A model generated the notes under the pieces. It saw only the letters and a list, made by a program, of their open reading frames with translations. It made no database searches and was not told where the DNA came from. From Juglans regia (taxonomy: Eukaryota > Streptophyta > Magnoliopsida > Fagales > Juglandaceae): a stretch of 64,000 nt of DNA. The first letter of the stretch is position 1. Each line of letters opens with the position of its first letter. The stretch is taken from positions 13,698,686 through 13,762,685 of the forward strand of contig NC_049909.1 in the NCBI RefSeq assembly GCF_001411555.2. The letters run 5' to 3'. This document shows positions 37,521-48,136 of the stretch, piece after piece. Made by a program: the position numbers and the translations under genes.

Positions 37521-40500
37521 TCAATCAATTTCTCCTTCCTCGACATCGATTGATGGTTCTGGAGTGCTCTTGGGTGGTTCTTCTTCATCCTCGTCGTCAA
37601 CCTTCATGTACAGTCCAAGTTGTTCCAAGGGGTTACCCTGAAGTTTGAAACTACCAAAACCAAAACCATTTTGAGAATGATCTGGGCTTCTCTCTTCTGG
37701 GAAACTTGGTAGATGTTCGTCATGGGCAGCCGTAAGCATTTCTAGATCTTCCATAAATTGGCTGTTTTCATTCATATCGACAGTCTTCTCCATCTGCAAC
37801 AAGCCAGAAGCATTTCAATAACATTTAGAAACAGGTTGTAGTTCGCTTCTGCCACAAGATTGATCTGTCCACCTTACCTTTAGCAATGCCTGGCGTGCAG
37901 CTTCTCTCTCTAGTTCCCTCTTCTTTTTAGCTTCAGCTGCAGCGTCTGCTTCAGCCTTTCTTCGAAACTCTTCAGCAGCCTTGGCCTCAGCTTGCAATCG
38001 AGCTTTTTCTAATAATAACAAAATTGAAAAGAAAATCAATAACTGGAATAGCTTGGTAAACTGATTAGAATCAACTCCAAGCAGGCATGCACATTGATGA
38101 CACCAAACTGATGTTCAGCAAAGTGCAAATGAGAACCTTCTTTCTGCCGCCTTTCAAGTTCCTCTCTCTCAAGTCGTAATCTTTCAGGATCCCGCTTTTC
38201 ACCCTGAACCCAACCAATATGAAATGGTGAATAACAAAATTAAGTAAAAGATGCAATAACTTTGGGATATATACATCGATGTTAATAAAAAGCAGCAATC
38301 CTAGGAGTGCAGCCAACCTTTTCAAGTGCCTTTTCACGAGCTTTAAGTATGGTGTCAGCAAAACGACTCCTCAGTAAAGCTGCACGGTAAAGCTTCTCGG
38401 GGGAGACTTGACTCTCGGATGGAGCACTCTCCCCTATAATGTTACAGCATGAAGCAATGAGATGATGCGCCAATACTAACAGCAGATAGTTTTCTTTGTG
38501 ATTTCATGCTTACCCTCTTGATGGTCATCAGCCTCAGCAGACATTGGCTTGCACTGGGAGTTCTGTTCAACTAGCCCCACCCCATTAATTGAATCTGTAC
38601 AAGAAATAGGACATCAAACTTCGACACATCAATCAATTCTAATTATTCCCAGTAGCATGCAAAAGCTACCACATCATAATCCAAAAACATCCACAGGTCA
38701 CATATATCACCTAGAAGCTCACTATTTTCAATTTCTGAATCACCAAGATCATTTTTCTTTTGATCCAACGTTGCTCCAGAGCCCAAGTTTTCCTGCCATA
38801 GAAAAAGGACATGAAAAAAAATCTTCACTTAGAGAGAGGGGTGAGTTTCATCTATAATGTTCCTTTTCTAATTTTTTCAAGATATTCGGGCATACCTTAA
38901 AATCAACAATGGTAACAGAGGCTTTAGCAGCATCTGATTCCCTTCTAGATGAACTGCCTGACTCTGAATCTGTCAATTAAAAAGGAAAAGAAAAATAGAA
39001 AACAAGTATATATGAGATTTGAAACAAAAAGCACCCCCCTTCCCGGGGCGGGGGTTGACATTTTACACTAACCACCAACCTATTCAAGCATAGAATTATG
39101 GCGACCACAAGCATATTTAATGCGAAGGGCTATGTAAATTGTATAGAACCATGCGCCCATTTTGAAAGATTATTGAATGGATAGAGAAACTGAAAACTTA
39201 TATTTTATTATCAGTAGAAATGCTGATGGTATGGAAGCTACAGCAAGTCTTATGCCTTGCATTTAGTGTTAAAACCACCAAAAAAATGACTTGCACCCTT
39301 TTAAAGTGTAAGGCATTCTTTGGCTAATACAGTAGTACATAATTTTTGCATCATGTCTCAACACAGAATCCAGATCTGAAATGGATAAGCATAGACGTTG
39401 AAATACTGCACTCCTTTCTCCAAATTTTGTAAATTAAGAACAAATTGTAAATTCAAAATACACATATAGAGTATGCAACGACACGAACCATTGGATGAAG
39501 ATCCTGACTCACTACTAGAGCTACTTGAACTACTGCATTTACTGTTTCTATTGGCTACATCTTTCTTTATCTCTACTGGAGAGTAGCTTGAAACAGGAGG
39601 ATCATTACCGCCAATGATATCCACATCCTCATCAACCAGATCATTGCCTGAGAACTCATTAGGAAGCTGTAACAACAAATGTGTGTCACTAATCAGATAA
39701 AATTCAATATAGTTAGTTGAAAATTTGACACAGAAAGACAAACACCAGCTTTAGTGAAAGGAAGGTACATCGATTTCACAAGGTTCATCTTTCTCCTGGT
39801 TTTTCTGCCTCTCCAGCATATAGTCATCTAAAAGCTTCCTTAATGTGAGCACGGTTGCATCACTAAGAGCATCAATATCAATCTCAATCTCCTCCTCATT
39901 GGTTTGCCCTGCACTATGTTCCTTTAAGAAATCAACAATGCTTTCAGGCAATTCTGCCAACAAAGGCTCCAATTCTGAGCTCAGTTTCAGCCTCTCTTCA
40001 CTGGTCATTATCTGCCTAACAGGCTCTAGCTTCATACTAGTGTCATTCTCAGTGAGGAATTTTTTCCTTTTAGTAGGTTGAATTTGGGTAGTAATTTCAC
40101 TTTCTACAGGATCACCAGCTCTTAATGGCACTGATTGCTCATCAGTGGTCAGTGAAAGCTTCTTCTCAATAGCTTTCCATCTCGCTTCAAAATATTTACC
40201 GAGTGTTTTGGCCATATGATGGACATCATTTCCAGGTGGGTTGTAAGTCAAGGCATTTGAGAAAGTAAGCCGTACATCTGAAGCAAACACCAATGGGCTT
40301 GAATATTCACCTGAATCTATCCTCCTCTTCACTGTGCCCAAATCCATTGGATGTTTAATGACAGTGAAATAATCCGGAATGTTCGACTTGACAACATCAA
40401 CCGGTTCATTGAAAATCCAAGCATACTTGTGTAACATAACACCATGCAGCAACATCTTACATTTTTCCATCAACAAAGCATTTGATGTGTTCTCTAATGC

Positions 40501-41085
40501 AGTCAGTTTCACTGGTTCAAAGAGCCCAGATGAACTCTTTTTCGCACGCGATCGATTACGCCCTGCAGGAGCTCGCTTCTTACCATGCAGAGCAGATACT
40601 TCAGTTGACCTCCACAAACTCTCAAGTGGAGGCCTCTTTTTTCCATCACTGCAGCTCCGGATATCGCTAGAGGGGGATAACACAACATTTGAACTAAAAC
40701 TAGCAACTTTCCTCTGAAGGATCTGGACCTGTTCAAGTTCCATTTTCAACCTCAATTCTAATTCCTTCCTTTCAGACTGTGACATCTTTGACAATGACAA
40801 AACTCGCATTGGCACCACAAAACTATCACAACCATCTGCGATCAAGCTAATGCATTTTCTCTTCGGGGCATATGAATCCTCAGAAATCATTATCTCCATG
40901 TCAACCCGTCCAGAACTACCAAACCCTTCTGATTCACCCATTGTCTCAACAGCATGCCGGTAATTAGGTACAAAAGCAGATGAATGCCCTTTAGAGTATT
41001 TCCGTGACTTTCCCATCATTTGTGATACTGAACACTTCCTCGATTCCTTCAATCCAGTGAAATCTATGGGAACACTAGGTGCCAT
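37521..41085 (-). CDS. GTE8: GTE8-like bromodomain and NET-domain transcription regulator
   Basis: Nine coding exons: 39769-41085, 39489-39666, 38896-38969, 38711-38792, 38514-38594, 38318-38433, 38137-38203, 37878-38008 and 37521-37793, giving 772 residues. I start at the ATG at 41085 (MAPSVPIDF), typical of the family, rather than a frame extension eight codons upstream. The bromodomain spans about 206-310 ([38 protein letters not shown]), with the acetyl-lysine-binding Asn at about 282. The NET (extra-terminal) domain is at about 360-425 ([20 protein letters not shown]). The C-terminal third is Ser-rich, then a Lys/Glu/Ala coiled coil ([20 protein letters not shown]), then an acidic tail. 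This is the layout of the plant GTE8/9/10/11 group, nuclear readers of acetylated histones. The exact GTE number cannot be fixed by eye. Confidence 0.92.
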
Positions 41086-42050
41086 ATGATAAACCTCAAA
41101 TAACCGCACATATCAACTGGTGACAATAAGCAATGCCACCCTGATCAATCTTAGCAAATAGCAAATTCTGAAATCTGCACATCATGCCAAAATCCAACTC
41201 AAGTATCAAATTAAGACACATACGAATATTTCCATCTCACCCAATTGGGTTGTTTTCCTTTTATCTTAAAAAATGACCTCAAAACAATTCTATGGCCCCA
41301 TGTAGCGGCACTTGTTCAGTTCTCTTCAATGGCATTTGAGCACGTAAAGATGTCAAAAGCTCAAGAATTTGGGAATAAAAGTTGATAGAAATAATGATGT
41401 TCTTTATTCTCCAGCTATACAAATTTCAAAATCCACAAATTTTCTATTATCCATTGCAAAAGGGATTAAATTATAAATGACGATTGCGATATCCCTAACC
41501 ACGACAGATTCACTGATCCAATCCAACGAATGTAAACCCCTAAACCTAACTAACCCCAGAAACAACCACAAACAAAGAAAACTTCCCTTTCTTGGTCTAT
41601 CGGTAATCTACGAACCCTCTATCTTGAGATCAAAATCTCCGAAGGAAATCAAGAAAATTTCAGGGAAAAGAAAGAATTACGAAAGAAACCTTAACTGGTT
41701 AAGAAGAAACTTCCTGATCAACAGGAAAACACCAATCGAAACTTACGAAAGAAACCTTATCTGTTGATCAAAACCCTAGATCAACAGGAAAACACCAATC
41801 GAAGCTCAAGAAATTGTACGAACCGTACAAGACAATGCGAGAAAACGATATAAACCCTAGAAAAGCTTTGGTAGAATCCAATTCAAAACCTGGATCTCTC
41901 GATAGAGCCGTCGAAAATAAGTAGGACTCCAAACCCTAGTCTCAATTTCTCAAAACCCCTTCGCTGACGTCCACAGCGAGCGAGACACAGATACAGAGAG
42001 AAACATGCGAAGCACTAAAAGCCTAAGATTGCTAGGCTAGTCGCTCCCCT
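41086..42050 (-). other. 5' untranslated region and 5'UTR intron of the GTE8-like gene
   Basis: On the minus strand a leader exon appears to run from about 42025 to 41892, ending ATCCAG before a GT donor (GTTTTG). An intron then extends to a site close to the ATG. The leader contains AGGGTTT-type plant leader words and a CT-rich stretch (TTTCTCTCTGTATCTGTGTC). Exon limits are inferred from sequence only. Confidence 0.5.
41679..41810. repeat. two-copy tandem duplication, ~66 bp
   Basis: ACGAAAGAAACCTTA followed by GATCAACAGGAAAACACCAA occurs twice (from 41679 and from 41745) within the putative 5'UTR intron of the GTE8-like gene; the copies differ at several central bases. Confidence 0.8.
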
Positions 42051-42051
42051 A

Positions 42052-42057
42052 CTTATA
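42052..42057 (-). promoter_or_regulatory. probable TATA box of the GTE8-like gene
   Basis: The minus strand reads GGCCTATAAGTAGGGG, placing TATAAG about 25-30 bases before the proposed leader exon start. The setting (GC-rich upstream, pyrimidine-rich leader downstream) fits a plant core promoter; this is inferred from position. Confidence 0.5.
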
Positions 42058-42394
42058 GGCCCGCGCGCCGCAATTGGTTTAATCTCAGCCGCTCATTCTC
42101 CAGTTGAAGATATTTGACAAGTCATAATCCAAACATAGCGGCGTGCGTACGATTCAGATCAGACGGGCCCTGATGCTTTTCGGTCGTGCTCTTTGTATCC
42201 TGGAAATTATCTTTGGCGAATTGAGGATTCTAGAGGCACGCTTGAGAGTAATAGAAGTCTTGTACTCGCCGATTTATGGGACATCGCGTGCTTCATACTT
42301 CAAAGGCGACACGTTTCGTGCTAAATTAGGCGAGGCGAGTATATAAAATCTTTTTGTTTAGAAAGTTGTCTGGGATTAGCCGACGACGTGTATG

Positions 42395-44125
42395 TCTTGA
42401 CTTTTCTACGCCAAGTGACGCGGCAACGGGACCCACATTTGTAGCCGGTTCATAAATATCATTAAGGAAAGTCTGTGAATCTTCCGTACATGTTGGTAGG
42501 AAATATTTTAAATAAAACTAGATAACGGTAAATGAATGATGAAAAAAAAAACAGTAAATGAATAAAATAATTAGAGTTGTACAGAAACCGTCGCGATGCG
42601 GACCGTCGCCAGAGTCTGGAATTGGGCTAAATCGGTAGTGAATCGATCGGCCGGCGGTGTAAAAATAAGGAAATCAATATTGGCCGATTTGATTTCGATC
42701 TGAATTAAATCCAAACTGTTGAACCAACTGATTATATATTTATATATATATATATTTTATATTATATGTATAAAAAACGATGTTGATTAAGTAAATGAAA
42801 TAACATCATTTTAGTTATGAATTTTATAAAAAAAATTAGATAAAATGGCGTCATTTGACTTTTATCCAAATCATCGTTTCATCTTGAGATTAATAACCCC
42901 GCTTCTTCTTCTTATTTAGGATTGAACAAAAATTTAAAAATCTGATTTTGCACCGATTCCGATAAGTGGAGTCGAAGTCAGAGTCAAAATTTTTTTAATC
43001 AAAAAGGTCAGAATTGGAGTCGGAGTCGGAGTTGAAGGTAGCGATGTACCGACTCCGACTCTGATTCTGATATTGTACATATTTTATGAAAATATATGTA
43101 TTTTTTATATATTAATCATATATAACTTATATAGTTAATTAAATTTAATAATATACTAGTATGAGCAAATTATTATAAAATAATAGGGTTAATTACATTT
43201 TGACTCATTGAACTTTCACTCAATTTACAATGTGTCATTGAAACTAATAATTGCATCAAAGTGAACCTACTTATTTTCAAAACTTACCAACCCCTCATTC
43301 CATCTACTAGCAACATCAAATGTAACGAAAAGGGCCTCCATGTGCTACTCATGTGCATAACATTCACTGTAAATATATAATTTTCATCTAATATATTGTC
43401 ATTGACCATATAAAATATAAAAATAATATATACTATTAATTAATAATTAATCATAAATCATGTAATAATTTATGTCATTATATATAAATAGTTAATACAT
43501 CATATGTGAATAATCATATATAAAATTATTTGATATCTAAGTTGCAAGCAAATATGAATAATCTATGTACACAATGAAATTATTTGATATTCATTGACCA
43601 TATATAAAATGTATGATATTATTAATAATTATGCATATTAAATAGTAAAGTCTAAGTTAGTAAGTAGTAACTATCAACATCATAAATTTAATTATAGTAA
43701 AATATTTTTTTAATGAGTTAGTTACATAATCTACATTAATAATTTACTTAATTTAAATTTAGTAATTTAAATATTTTTTTATTAATTTATTTGAAAAATA
43801 AAAGATGAAAAAAATAATAAAATAATTAGGCCAGAACGGACCTATCGGACTAGACTGGACTGACATCGTTCTGGAGAAAATGATGGATAGTTACTACTTA
43901 CTAGCTTAAACTTTATTCTTTTGTATGCATAATTATTAATAATATCATACATTTTATATATGGATAATGAATATCAAATAATTTCATTGTGTACATAGAT
44001 TATTCATACTTGCTTGCAACTTTGCTATCAAATAATTTTTTATATGGTTATTCATTTATGATTTATTGTTAATTGATAGTATATATTATTTTATATTTTA
44101 TATGGTCAATGATAATAAATTAGAT
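42395..44125. repeat. duplicated block, copy A
   Basis: About 1.73 kb that recurs, in the same order, as 47603-47794 plus 54058-55733. Shared landmarks include CTACGCCAAGTGACGCGGCA (CCACGCC... in copy B), ATGTTGGTAGGAAATATTTT and AGAGTTGTACAGAAACCG. Copy A lacks the MULE and the 171-bp MITE of copy B, so it preserves both empty target sites. Confidence 0.9.
42586..43080. repeat. GC-word segment with GAGTCGGAGTCGG motifs
   Basis: This segment carries CGGACCGTCGCCAGAGTC and CGATCGGCCGGCGG, then an AT stretch, AACGATG / ATGGCGTCATTT words, then degenerate GAGTCGGAGTCGGAGT (43019-43034) with the reverse form CCGACTCCGACTC (43050-43062). The motif pair recurs at 44850-44945 and, within copy B, at 54590-54695. 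It could fold back on itself. No coding capacity is evident. Confidence 0.5.
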
Positions 44126-44314
44126 AAAAATTACATCTTTGCAGTAAATTTTATGCACGTGAAGGCACTTTCTGTTACTTTTGACGCTGCTGGTAGACGG
44201 AATGAGGGGATTGACAAGTTTTGAAAGTAAGCGAGTTCATTTTGATGCAATTATTAGTTTCGAAATATATTGTGAATTGAGTGAATGTTCGAGTAGGCAA
44301 AATATAATTAACCC
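43186..44314. mobile_element. foldback MULE-type element, ~430-490-bp arms
   Basis: The left arm runs from 43186 (GGGTTAATTACATTTTG) to about 43681. The right arm runs from about 43882 to 44314 and reads GGGTTAATTATATTTTGC on the opposite strand. The arms match closely along their length, including TAATAATTGCATCAAA and CAAGCAA.TATGAATAAT. The nonamer aaaataata flanks the element at 43177-43185 and 44315-44323. Long inverted arms plus a 9-bp duplication fit a non-autonomous foldback Mutator-like element. No transposase is encoded. Confidence 0.85.
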
Positions 44315-44404
44315 AAAATAATATACTTATACTATAATATAAATAGACTAAATTCACTAATAATAGTTTAGTATCTGTAAACACCATACTATTAACTATT
44401 ACTA

Positions 44405-44630
44405 CCAAGTAACACTAATGTATAATAACAACTAATGTATAAATACTAATGTATAATAACATGTAATATTAATTATATAATAACATTTAATACTAATGTA
44501 TGATGTATAAACATAAATATATAAATTTATAATAATACGTAATACTAATATATAATAATTAAAGTATAATAACATGTACTAGTAATGTATAATAATCAAT
44601 GTATAATAACATGTAATACTAATAAATAAA
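44405..44630. repeat. AT-rich tandem array of ATGTATAATAACATGTAATA
   Basis: Variants of ACTAATGTATAATAACATGT recur about eight to ten times with small length changes. Irregular period, no coding potential. Confidence 0.75.
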
Positions 44631-46055
44631 TATTAGTTTATTTTTTCAATTTTGGTTATATTGGTTATATTTTGTACAATGATTTATTTTCTCAATTTTG
44701 GTTATATTTTAATAAAATTGAAATTGAAAAATATTTTTTTAAAAAAATTGGAATCTAGAAGCCCAAATTTGATTAGTGAGAGTCTAAGATTGTCAAATTG
44801 AAATTTCAAATGGCATAAAAAAAAACCAATAAAAAAGCCCAAATATGACTCTGCTCCGAAAAGTCGTAGTCGGATCTGAGGCTATGATAATTGGAGTCGG
44901 AGTTAGAGTCAGAGTCGAAGGTAGGGCACTCCGACTCCGACATTGTTGGTGCTTAACCATATTCTTCCCTTGTCTTCTTATTCCCTCTGATTTTCTCCTC
45001 TGTAGGTTCGCTTCTTCCCACTGACGGCACAGTCCTCCACTCCCCTCTTCCTTCACAGAGACACCGACGGAAGACCGATGAGCCACACCGATTCACGGCG
45101 AGACCAAAGCTACCGGTTTTTTCTCTCATAATCGGCCGGTTCTAAGCCTCTCCAAAATTTGTTGGTGCGGCGTCGATTTTGCACCGAAACCACATCGACC
45201 ATGTTGGTTTTCAACCCTAAAAATAATGATATTTGAAGTTAAATTATAAAATTATTTTTATCATAAAATAAATTTAATTAATTAATAAATTTAATTTTTA
45301 TATAATTTTTTATTTATTTATAATACTTCCCTTTTTCAAATTATCGATATTAATTGTTATAATATATAAGATAATTTTGTTTTAAACCTTAACTACAAAT
45401 AAATAATTAAGGTAAATCTGATTAATAATTCATTGTGTTTTACCTAAAGTGAAATTCTCCAGTGTAATTTGTTTATGAATAACTTTTTGTGCTATATTAA
45501 ACTTGATATTTATTTTGTATTTTGTTCTATCTTATTAATGAAAAACAAGACAAGGAGGAAGGGAAGGAGGTCACACTATGGGGGGCTAAACTATGTGAGG
45601 TTCAACCGCAACTTGCCTATTACCACTTCGAGGGTGGTTGGATTCGACCACTCCATGTTAGCTTCATAATATGGGCTACCATAAGGTTGCCAAATTTGGT
45701 GCCACATGGTGGCCAAGCTTTGCTTTATAAAAAAGATAATATATATTTTAATAATATTTTTTCTATTTTATTTTATTTTTTAAAATAAAAAGGTTCATTT
45801 ATTAAATTTAGTATGTTTTTCATTAAGTATGATGTACATAATTAATAACTGATAGGATAAATTCCAAATTTGTCATAGTGCAAGAGATTATTCTTAAAAG
45901 AACTACACATGGAGCAAATCTCATTCAAGTCAAGATATAGAGGTTAGTAACAAAAACTTAATTATAGGATAGAAGGTGTGTCCTATACATTTTGTAATAC
46001 TTAATGGAATAATGTCATTATTTTTTGACACAAATAAACATTATTGGCAAAGAAA
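44630..46055. other. repeat-rich intergenic DNA, no gene
   Basis: Contains a GAGTCGGAG / CTCCGACTCCGAC segment (44850-44945) and a GC-richer stretch (44980-45200) with ACCGGTTTTTTCTC and CGGCCGGTTC words. AT-rich DNA follows. Short open frames at 45469-45790 have no recognisable domain. I see no gene. Confidence 0.5.
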
Positions 46056-46059
46056 GGCT

Positions 46060-47014
46060 AGTGGCAGACAATGGTTAAATCACGAGTGACTCACATGACA
46101 GAGGGCGACTAAAGGATAAAATTACACAAAACACATTATACAGTGTTACGAGCCTAGAGATAAAGCCATGGTAGACGTAATGCTTAATATGAAAACTCAA
46201 TTAACCGTATCCCTCTAAGATGAGGATCCATGAGGATAAGTCCAAGTAAGATACCGAAGCCGAAATAATGCTATCAATGGCAGAATTGGGATAAGGAAGG
46301 TAACATTTCATACTAAGTACCAACAATCGTGCCCTGAAGAAGTCATGCCATGGTAGAACACCTCAATCCTTATAATTATCCTACCATGTATATTCTAGAG
46401 ATGATTAATTATTCATTTAAAGAAACCGATTCTTTTTTGACTTAACCATCGGATGCATTCCCTATTGAGTTTCCTGAGGTTTTTATTATGGTTGTACGTT
46501 GTTTATGTGTCTTGTAAGAATCACAGGAAATTGTATCAATAGTTTAGCGCCTTTTGTGGAATATGTAGTATATTGATTAACTTACTGGTGAAGCAAAATC
46601 TAGATGCCTGCTACCACACACTCTAACACAATTTGTGAACAGGAAGTGACTCCAATGACAGACAATTGAATAATTTGATGGGTAGAAGGTTTGCAGAGAT
46701 GAATGAGAGGTTGTAGAGAATGACCATGGAGATGGAAGCCTTGCAGAGGGAGAACGAAGCCCTAAAACGAAAGGATGCGGGATCTAAAGGAGGCGGAGGT
46801 CAATATCGAGACAAGTAGAGCGACGAGGAGTCCCAAAGCAAAGGAACGCCAACCAACCCAAGTAGATCAGGAGGAAAAGAAGAGGACACATGACCGCCTG
46901 CGGGATCTTATGGACAAATACGAGGAGAAGACAAAACGAGTGGGAGCGTCGTCGTCAATCAACAACTTGCTCAGCAATTATGATATGGACTATCATTTCA
47001 TCAAAAGCATTTAA
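46060..47014 (+). mobile_element. truncated Tat-like LTR and gag remnant
   Basis: The part up to about 46540 ends with a TTGACTTAACCATCGGATGC signature (46437-46456), typical of Tat LTRs. At about 46546 AGCGCCTTTTGTGGAA resembles the Tat primer site. From 46650 a gag-like start is readable in pieces (MNERL, MEMEALQRENEALKRK) and ends in KKRTHDRLRDLMDKYEEKTK. This is the same order as the gag start of the element at 13611-24171, but on the plus strand. Nothing of pol is present and the left LTR limit is uncertain. Confidence 0.55.
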
Positions 47015-47794
47015 GTTTTTTGGATTTTAGTTTTTTATCTGATTTAAAAACTAAATTTATTGCTCTAAAATTTGGGATGTATAAATATGTTGCTCTGAAA
47101 AAAATTAAAATGCCTATTTGCCCGAACACGTTATCGTGTACTCGAGAGGACAAGGCATCCTCAAATTGCAAGTTCTTGCGATTTCATCTTCTTTTAATTG
47201 TTACTTTACATGTTGCTACTCCATTCTTCTCTTTCTTCTTTTCTTGGTGATAAAGTTTTTTTTTTTCCAATGGATTTCTTGAGGCGATGCTACAAATTCA
47301 ATTAGTTGAAATTTTTATACTCTTTTTTGTTAAGGATCCTATGATAAAATGACTCTTATCCAAATCAAACATTATCCATCAACAATCAAAGTCCAATAGA
47401 TGACCCATATTTCAAATATAATCTTAGTCATATCTCTTCAAATGTAGTTCATTTCTCATACTTATCTTCTGTAACAACTTCAATTTTATCGAGTATATCA
47501 TGAGATGCAAACAATCGATAGACTCACGTCATGTGATCCTTATTGCAAGTCATATTTCCTATACGTCATTCTCCACTTAGACTCAACAAGCAATTACCAT
47601 CATCTTGACTTTTCCACGCCAAGTGACGCAGCAACGGGACCCACATTTGTAGCCGATTCATAAATATCATTAAGGAAGTATGTGAATCTTCCGTACATGT
47701 TGGTAGGAAATATTTTAAATAAAACTAGATAACAGTAAATGAATGATGTAAAAAAAAAACAGAAAATGAATAAAATAATTAGAGTTGTACAGAA

Positions 47795-47935
47795 GGGTAA
47801 TGATACCCTCACGACGTTATACTACCACTTTACTACGCATCTGACGTGTATTTATTTTTTTTATTTTTTGAAATACTTTATTCAAAAAAAAATATATATT
47901 TTTTGGTCTCTCTTCAAGGCTAAAGCCCCCCGTGA
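47795..47935. repeat. left terminal inverted repeat of the MULE
   Basis: Begins GGGTAATGATACCCTCACGA and runs to CGTGA at 47935, about 141 bp. It pairs with 53811-54048 apart from an extra segment of about 90 bp in the right arm. Mutator-type TIRs are typically long and carry the element's promoters. Confidence 0.88.
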
Positions 47936-48062
47936 CTCTCTCTCCTCTGCTCTCTCTCTCTCTCCCTCCCTCCCTCCTTCCTTTACTCTCCCTCAGTAGC
48001 CCGTCCGTCTTCTAACTCTCTTATGGTCTTTCTATCTGTCTCGAGTTTGGGCTATTTGGGAG

Positions 48063-48136
48063 ATGTCACAGAAGGGTGCTGTCGCTGTCGCTGCCGCTAT
48101 CGTCGCCTCGCACAGCTCCCCCTCCCAAGCTTCCAG
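48063..48136 (+). CDS. short 5'-exon-like ORF inside MULE, unknown
   Basis: Directly inside the left TIR is a CT-rich leader (47936-48000), then an ATG at 48063 opening MSQKGAVAVAAAIVASHSSP and a good donor site (TTCCAG/GTACTC) at 48136. The segment is far richer in G+C than the DNA after it. It looks like the first exon of a gene transcribed rightward from the left TIR, either a second MULE gene or a captured host exon. No downstream exon was recognised and I cannot name the source. Confidence 0.35.

Noticed and set aside
42143..42346. 67-codon frame upstream of the GTE8-like promoter
   Set aside because: It has no plausible start context or domain and lies in the likely promoter region.
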